From Lachnospiraceae bacterium NSJ-143 (GTDB lineage: Bacteria > Bacillota > Clostridia > Lachnospirales > Anaerotignaceae): a DNA stretch of 64,000 nucleotides. The translations under genes and the position numbers were made by a program. The notes under the pieces are model-generated. The model did no database searches and had not been told where the DNA came from. It saw only the letters and a list, made by a program, of their open reading frames with translations. The DNA is taken from assembly GCA_022867625.1 (NCBI GenBank), contig JALIFM010000003.1:1-64000 (forward strand), written 5' to 3'. Numbering within the stretch: the stretch's first letter is position 1; each line of letters begins with the position of its first letter. Below, one piece after another: positions 61,044 through 64,000 of the stretch.

Positions 61044-62507
61044 TCAGAGCATAGGCGATATCAGCCTTGCCACTGATTCCCTGAACTTGAAAAGCTTTCC
61101 GCGTTTGAGGTATGCTTCATATGTTATCTCGGTGCACTGGCTCAGGTCGTTCATAAAATCCCTCTCAAGCAGCGATACCTGCTCCTCATCGAATATAAAC
61201 GAGTTGACCTCAAAGTTAAGCCCAAAGCTCCTTATATCCATATTGGCCGTACCTATAGTGCCCACAATGCCGTCTACAAAAACAGTTTTGCTGTGTATAA
61301 AGCCATTCTCGTACTGGTAGCACCTTACGCCCGCCTCAAGCAGCTCCCCAAGGTATGACATGCTTGCCCAGTAGACAAAAAAGTGGTCCGGGTTGGCCGG
61401 TATTATAACCCTCACGTCTATGCCTGAAAGAGCGGCGACCTTGAGCGCCTCCTGTATGCCATCGTCCGGCGAGAAATACGGCGTTTCAATATAAATGCTC
61501 TTTTCAGCCTCGTTTATCATCTTAAAATAGCTGTTTCTCACATTCCTCCATTTTGTATCGGGGCCTGAGGAAACAATCTGCGCCGGCAGGTAGTTTTTTA
61601 TATCCTTTTTTGGATAATAAAAATCCGTTACAAAAAACTTGTCCTCTGAGCAGAAATTCCAGTCCATCATAAACCGTATCTGTAGCTGGTCCACCACCTC
61701 GCCCTCAAATCTTGCGTGGGTATCCCTCCAGTAGCCGAATCTCTTTACCTTGCCCAAGTACTCGTTGCCTATATTAAAACCTCCCACATAGCCAATTTTT
61801 CCGTCTATTACGGCTATTTTCCTGTGGTTGCGGTAATTGAGCCTTATAAAAAACGCCGGTATAAACGCGCTCACCTTTCCTCCAGCGTCCCTGAGTTTGT
61901 CAAAAAAATGCTTTGGGAGGGTGATGTTTCCCATATAGTCATACATAAGGCGTACCTCCACTCCCTCGGCAGCCTTTTTTGCAAGCTCCTCAACTATGGT
62001 CTTTCCCAGACTGTCGCCCCTGAAAATATAGTACTCCATGTGTATAAAATCCTTTGCAGACCTTATATCGTCTATTAGCGCCTCAAACTTCCTGTTTCCG
62101 TCTGTAAAGCGTTTCATTGTGTTGTGGTAGGTCATCCAGCTGCCGCTGTTGAGGTTAAGTGTGGCAAAATCCAGCAGATGCCTGTAGCTTTTGCTCAGGT
62201 GTATGCCATCGTTGCTGAAAAGCTGTTTGCCAACCTCGGCTCTCAGCTCATCTCGGTCCTTTACAAACTCATACAGCGTTTCCTCGTCCTTTAATATTTT
62301 AGGGCCAAAAGCCTTCTGCTTGCCCGTATTTCTCCCGAATATCAGATATACAAAGAACCCCAATACCGGCACAAAAAACAATACAAAAAGCCATGCCCAT
62401 GTGCTTGACGGGCTTCTTCGCTCAAAAAAAACCATAATAGCCGCAAGTCCTACGTTAAGCACAAACACGGCGCTGACAACCGAAACAATTATACTCCAGG
62501 TATTCAC
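61044..62507 (-). CDS. cls: Cardiolipin synthase (PLD family)
   Basis: 487 residues. Two N-terminal membrane helices, then two HKD phospholipase-D motifs: NHRKIAVIDGKIGYVGGFNI and HSKTVFVDGIVGTIGTANMD. It condenses two phosphatidylglycerols into cardiolipin. The start is GTG 62507 with AAGGAG 8 bp upstream; a longer frame from 62564 is intergenic. 45 bp downstream of it is the thioesterase gene, so the two may be one lipid-related operon. Confidence 0.94.
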   Translation of the reverse strand: MNTWSIIVSVVSAVFVLNVGLAAIMVFFERRSPSSTWAWLFVLFFVPVLGFFVYLIFGRNTGKQKAFGPKILKDEETLYEFVKDRDELRAEVGKQLFSNDGIHLSKSYRHLLDFATLNLNSGSWMTYHNTMKRFTDGNRKFEALIDDIRSAKDFIHMEYYIFRGDSLGKTIVEELAKKAAEGVEVRLMYDYMGNITLPKHFFDKLRDAGGKVSAFIPAFFIRLNYRNHRKIAVIDGKIGYVGGFNIGNEYLGKVKRFGYWRDTHARFEGEVVDQLQIRFMMDWNFCSEDKFFVTDFYYPKKDIKNYLPAQIVSSGPDTKWRNVRNSYFKMINEAEKSIYIETPYFSPDDGIQEALKVAALSGIDVRVIIPANPDHFFVYWASMSYLGELLEAGVRCYQYENGFIHSKTVFVDGIVGTIGTANMDIRSFGLNFEVNSFIFDEEQVSLLERDFMNDLSQCTEITYEAYLKRGKLFKFRESVARLISPML

Positions 62508-62717
62508 ATCAGTTCTCCTTCCCTTATAAATATAGTTTAAATTTAAGTATAGCATAAATACCATACATATTCCTACAATGTTTTGTAAAATATGTTCTCA
62601 TAATTTTTGCTTTGACACAAGAACGTATAATTTTAAAGCTAATTCAAAATTTCTATTTCATAAATACAGAATATATGTTAGAATTGTAATTAAGTTACTT
62701 TTAAGGAGGAAGTTTAA

Positions 62718-63170
62718 ATGACGTTTGGTGATATTGTTATCATTATATCGGTGGTTGTAGTTGTAGCTATAGCCGTAATGTACCACTTCGGCAAAAAGAA
62801 CTACGCCAAAAACCTTGAGGCGCAAACTTTTATAGACCAGTACAAGACAGTAACGCCTATACTGGTTATAGATAAAAAGTTTGAAAAGCCTACTCCGCAG
62901 AACCTGCCTAAAAATATATACGAAAAACTGCCAAAGACTGCGCATATCCGCAAAATGCCTATTGTAAAGGCAAAGGTCGGCCCGCAGATTACAACCCTTA
63001 TGTGCGATAAAAGCATTTACAACGCCTTAGCGGTTAAAAAGACAGTAAAGGTAGAGCTTGCGGGTATCTATATTTCAAGGATAGTCGGTATGAACCTGGA
63101 GGACAAGAAAAAGAAGACAATTGGTCAGAAGGTTTCTTTGTGGCTTCAGAAAAACCAGCCGAATAAATAA
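62718..63170 (+). CDS. Membrane-anchored protein of unknown function
   Basis: 150 residues. N-terminal membrane helix (IVIIISVVVVVAIAVMYHF), then a basic domain with YKTVTPILVIDKKFEKPT, LPKTAHIRKMPIVKAKVGPQ and VELAGIYISRIVGMNLEDKK. I do not recognise the family. Strong SD AAGGAGG, 8 bp spacing, so it is a real gene. Monocistronic, with a strong terminator. Confidence 0.7.
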   Translation: MTFGDIVIIISVVVVVAIAVMYHFGKKNYAKNLEAQTFIDQYKTVTPILVIDKKFEKPTPQNLPKNIYEKLPKTAHIRKMPIVKAKVGPQITTLMCDKSIYNALAVKKTVKVELAGIYISRIVGMNLEDKKKKTIGQKVSLWLQKNQPNK

Positions 63171-63180
63171 AAGTAACAGT

Positions 63181-63208
63181 GCCGCCCAATATGGGCGGCT
63201 TTTTGTTT
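63181..63208 (+). terminator. Terminator
   Basis: GCCGCCC / GGGCGGC with AATAT loop, followed by TTTTTGTTTT. Confidence 0.85.
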
Positions 63209-63368
63209 TATCAGGCCGTTAATCAGATAAATTCACTGTTCAGTAACTATCTGTTCAATAATTATCCATTCAACAAATTACTGAATTGTCAATTACAGCC
63301 TTAAAACCGATTACCTGTAATATTACCTGTAGATATCTGTCATTACAAACAAAAAAAACGGTGATTTT

Positions 63369-63590
63369 ATGGAATACGGTATTTTATCTCTTAAAATAAA
63401 TGATTTGCTGAAACAGAAAAATATATCTAAAAATGTTTTATGCAGTAAGATGGATATACCGCACCATAGCCTTAACCGCTACTGCCGAAACGAGTTTAAG
63501 AGAATCGACACAGTGCTGGTATGCAAATTATGCTTTTATTTCAATATAAGCATTTCCGATTTAATAGAATATTTACCGCCGGAAAGATAA
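63369..63590 (+). CDS. Small XRE-type helix-turn-helix regulator
   Basis: 73 residues, a single HTH_XRE domain: LKINDLLKQKNISKNVLCSK (helices 1-2), MDIPHHSLNRYCRNEFKRID (recognition helix), VLVCKLCFYFNISISDLIEY. No extra domain. The SD is weak (ACGGTGATTTT-ATG). It precedes the SLOG gene by 45 bp and may regulate it. Confidence 0.8.
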   Translation: MEYGILSLKINDLLKQKNISKNVLCSKMDIPHHSLNRYCRNEFKRIDTVLVCKLCFYFNISISDLIEYLPPER

Positions 63591-63635
63591 TAATACAGTT
63601 ACAGATTTATAAAAAAAAGACTTCTGGTGAATATT

Positions 63636-64000
63636 ATGGAAAACATAGAAAAAGACAGCAACACCCTGAACTTTTCCCTCCCCGGCTTTTCTCCGGATAA
63701 AACCTGCTGCTTTACCGGCAGAAGAAAGCTTCCAGCCGATAAAATAGGCGAGATAACAGAGATTATAGAAAACAGGATTGAAAAAGCCATATCCGACGGA
63801 TACGAATTTTTTATTTCCGGTTTTGCAGACGGCACCGACCTTATAGCCGCCGAGGCGGTTTTAAAGCTTCAGCAAAAATACCCTCACATACACCTTATAG
63901 GCGCCATACCTTACAAAAGCAGACTTAAAGCCCTTCTCAAACTGGACTGCTTTAACCGCTGCTCCGATACACAGGTTGTCTGCGAGGAGTATGTTCCGGA
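63636..64000 (+). CDS. DUF1273/SLOG-family protein (YpsA-like), 3' end missing
   Basis: ATG 63636 with GGTGA upstream; open to the window edge (121 codons). After a ~25-residue head, TCCFTGRRKLPADKIGEITE and DGYEFFISGFADGTDLIAAE match the SLOG nucleotide-binding fold of DUF1273 (YpsA). HIHLIGAIPYKSR continues the Rossmann core. Relatives bind ADP-ribose-like nucleotides and occur both in cell-division and in defence settings. No role can be given here. Confidence 0.8.
   Translation, partial: MENIEKDSNTLNFSLPGFSPDKTCCFTGRRKLPADKIGEITEIIENRIEKAISDGYEFFISGFADGTDLIAAEAVLKLQQKYPHIHLIGAIPYKSRLKALLKLDCFNRCSDTQVVCEEYVP

Noticed and set aside
63215-63300. Tandem repeat or CRISPR-like array with TTCA motifs
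   Set aside because: The TTCA-containing units differ in length and sequence and there are no unique spacers of constant size; AT-rich chance repetition.

Overview
The window looks like part of the chromosome of a spore-forming, anaerobic, low-GC Firmicute, most likely class Clostridia (Lachnospirales-like). The evidence is a complete Rnf complex (rnfCDGEAB), a crotonase of the butyrate/amino-acid fermentation type, the sporulation genes yqfC and yqfD, a cortex-type amidase (cwlD), AddB, type-4 uracil-DNA glycosylase, the RF2 frameshift, and SD-led genes with many TTG/GTG starts. Most of the window is ordinary housekeeping DNA. It begins inside the 5' end of a 16S rRNA gene on the minus strand and ends inside a SLOG/DUF1273 gene.

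The key observation is in 4.7-17.0 kb. A gene for a CwlD-type N-acetylmuramoyl-L-alanine amidase is split in two. Its 5' part (start codon, membrane anchor, first zinc His) is at 17010-16851. Its 3' part is at 5291-4731 on the same strand. Between them lies an 11,560 bp element bounded by a shared CTGGG core. The element starts at a large serine recombinase whose stop codon is about 20 bp from one junction. Joining the two outer sequences at the core gives a perfect reading frame with the motif DAGHGGWDPGKTG and a 239-residue protein, close to the usual CwlD size. The arrangement is that of the skin element in sigK. The cargo is not phage genes but a complete phosphate-starvation locus, all on one strand: pstS, a HAD-IIA phosphatase, pstC, pstA, pstB, phoU, phoB/phoP, phoR and a Na/Pi cotransporter. 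PhoP-type boxes with 11-bp phasing stand before pstS and before the cotransporter. I infer that excision, perhaps in the sporulating mother cell, would restore cwlD and release the whole Pi regulon as a circle.

Layout: 1-4.7 kb rRNA leader, thiD, MarR and LysR regulators, DUF1292, DEAD-box helicase. 4.7-17.0 kb split cwlD plus the Pi element. 17.1-20.3 kb crotonase, murA, tRNA-Arg, small membrane protein. 20.4-31.6 kb addB, then the minus-strand run yqfC-yqfD-phoH-yqfF-ybeY-cdd-udg-era-recO. 31.7-33.1 kb rpoN. 33.4-38.6 kb rnf operon. 38.9-40.7 kb small membrane genes and maf. 41.1-50.5 kb cell-shape and division cluster mreB-mreC-mreD-mrdA-minC-minD-minE-rodA-mgsA-DUF1294. 50.5-57.3 kb minus-strand nucleotidyltransferase, rluA-type synthase, prfB, two flavodoxin-fold genes, secA. 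57.4-64.0 kb lipoprotein, malQ, YhhN-like protein, acyl-ACP thioesterase, cardiolipin synthase, small unknowns, SLOG protein.

Other points of note are a circularly permuted PstS, a PBP2 with a tandem duplication of about 90 residues in its non-catalytic part, a MinC lacking a recognisable N-terminal domain, a truncated MarR with a palindrome at its own promoter, and a 48-aa ORF overlapping the recombinase that could be its directionality factor.
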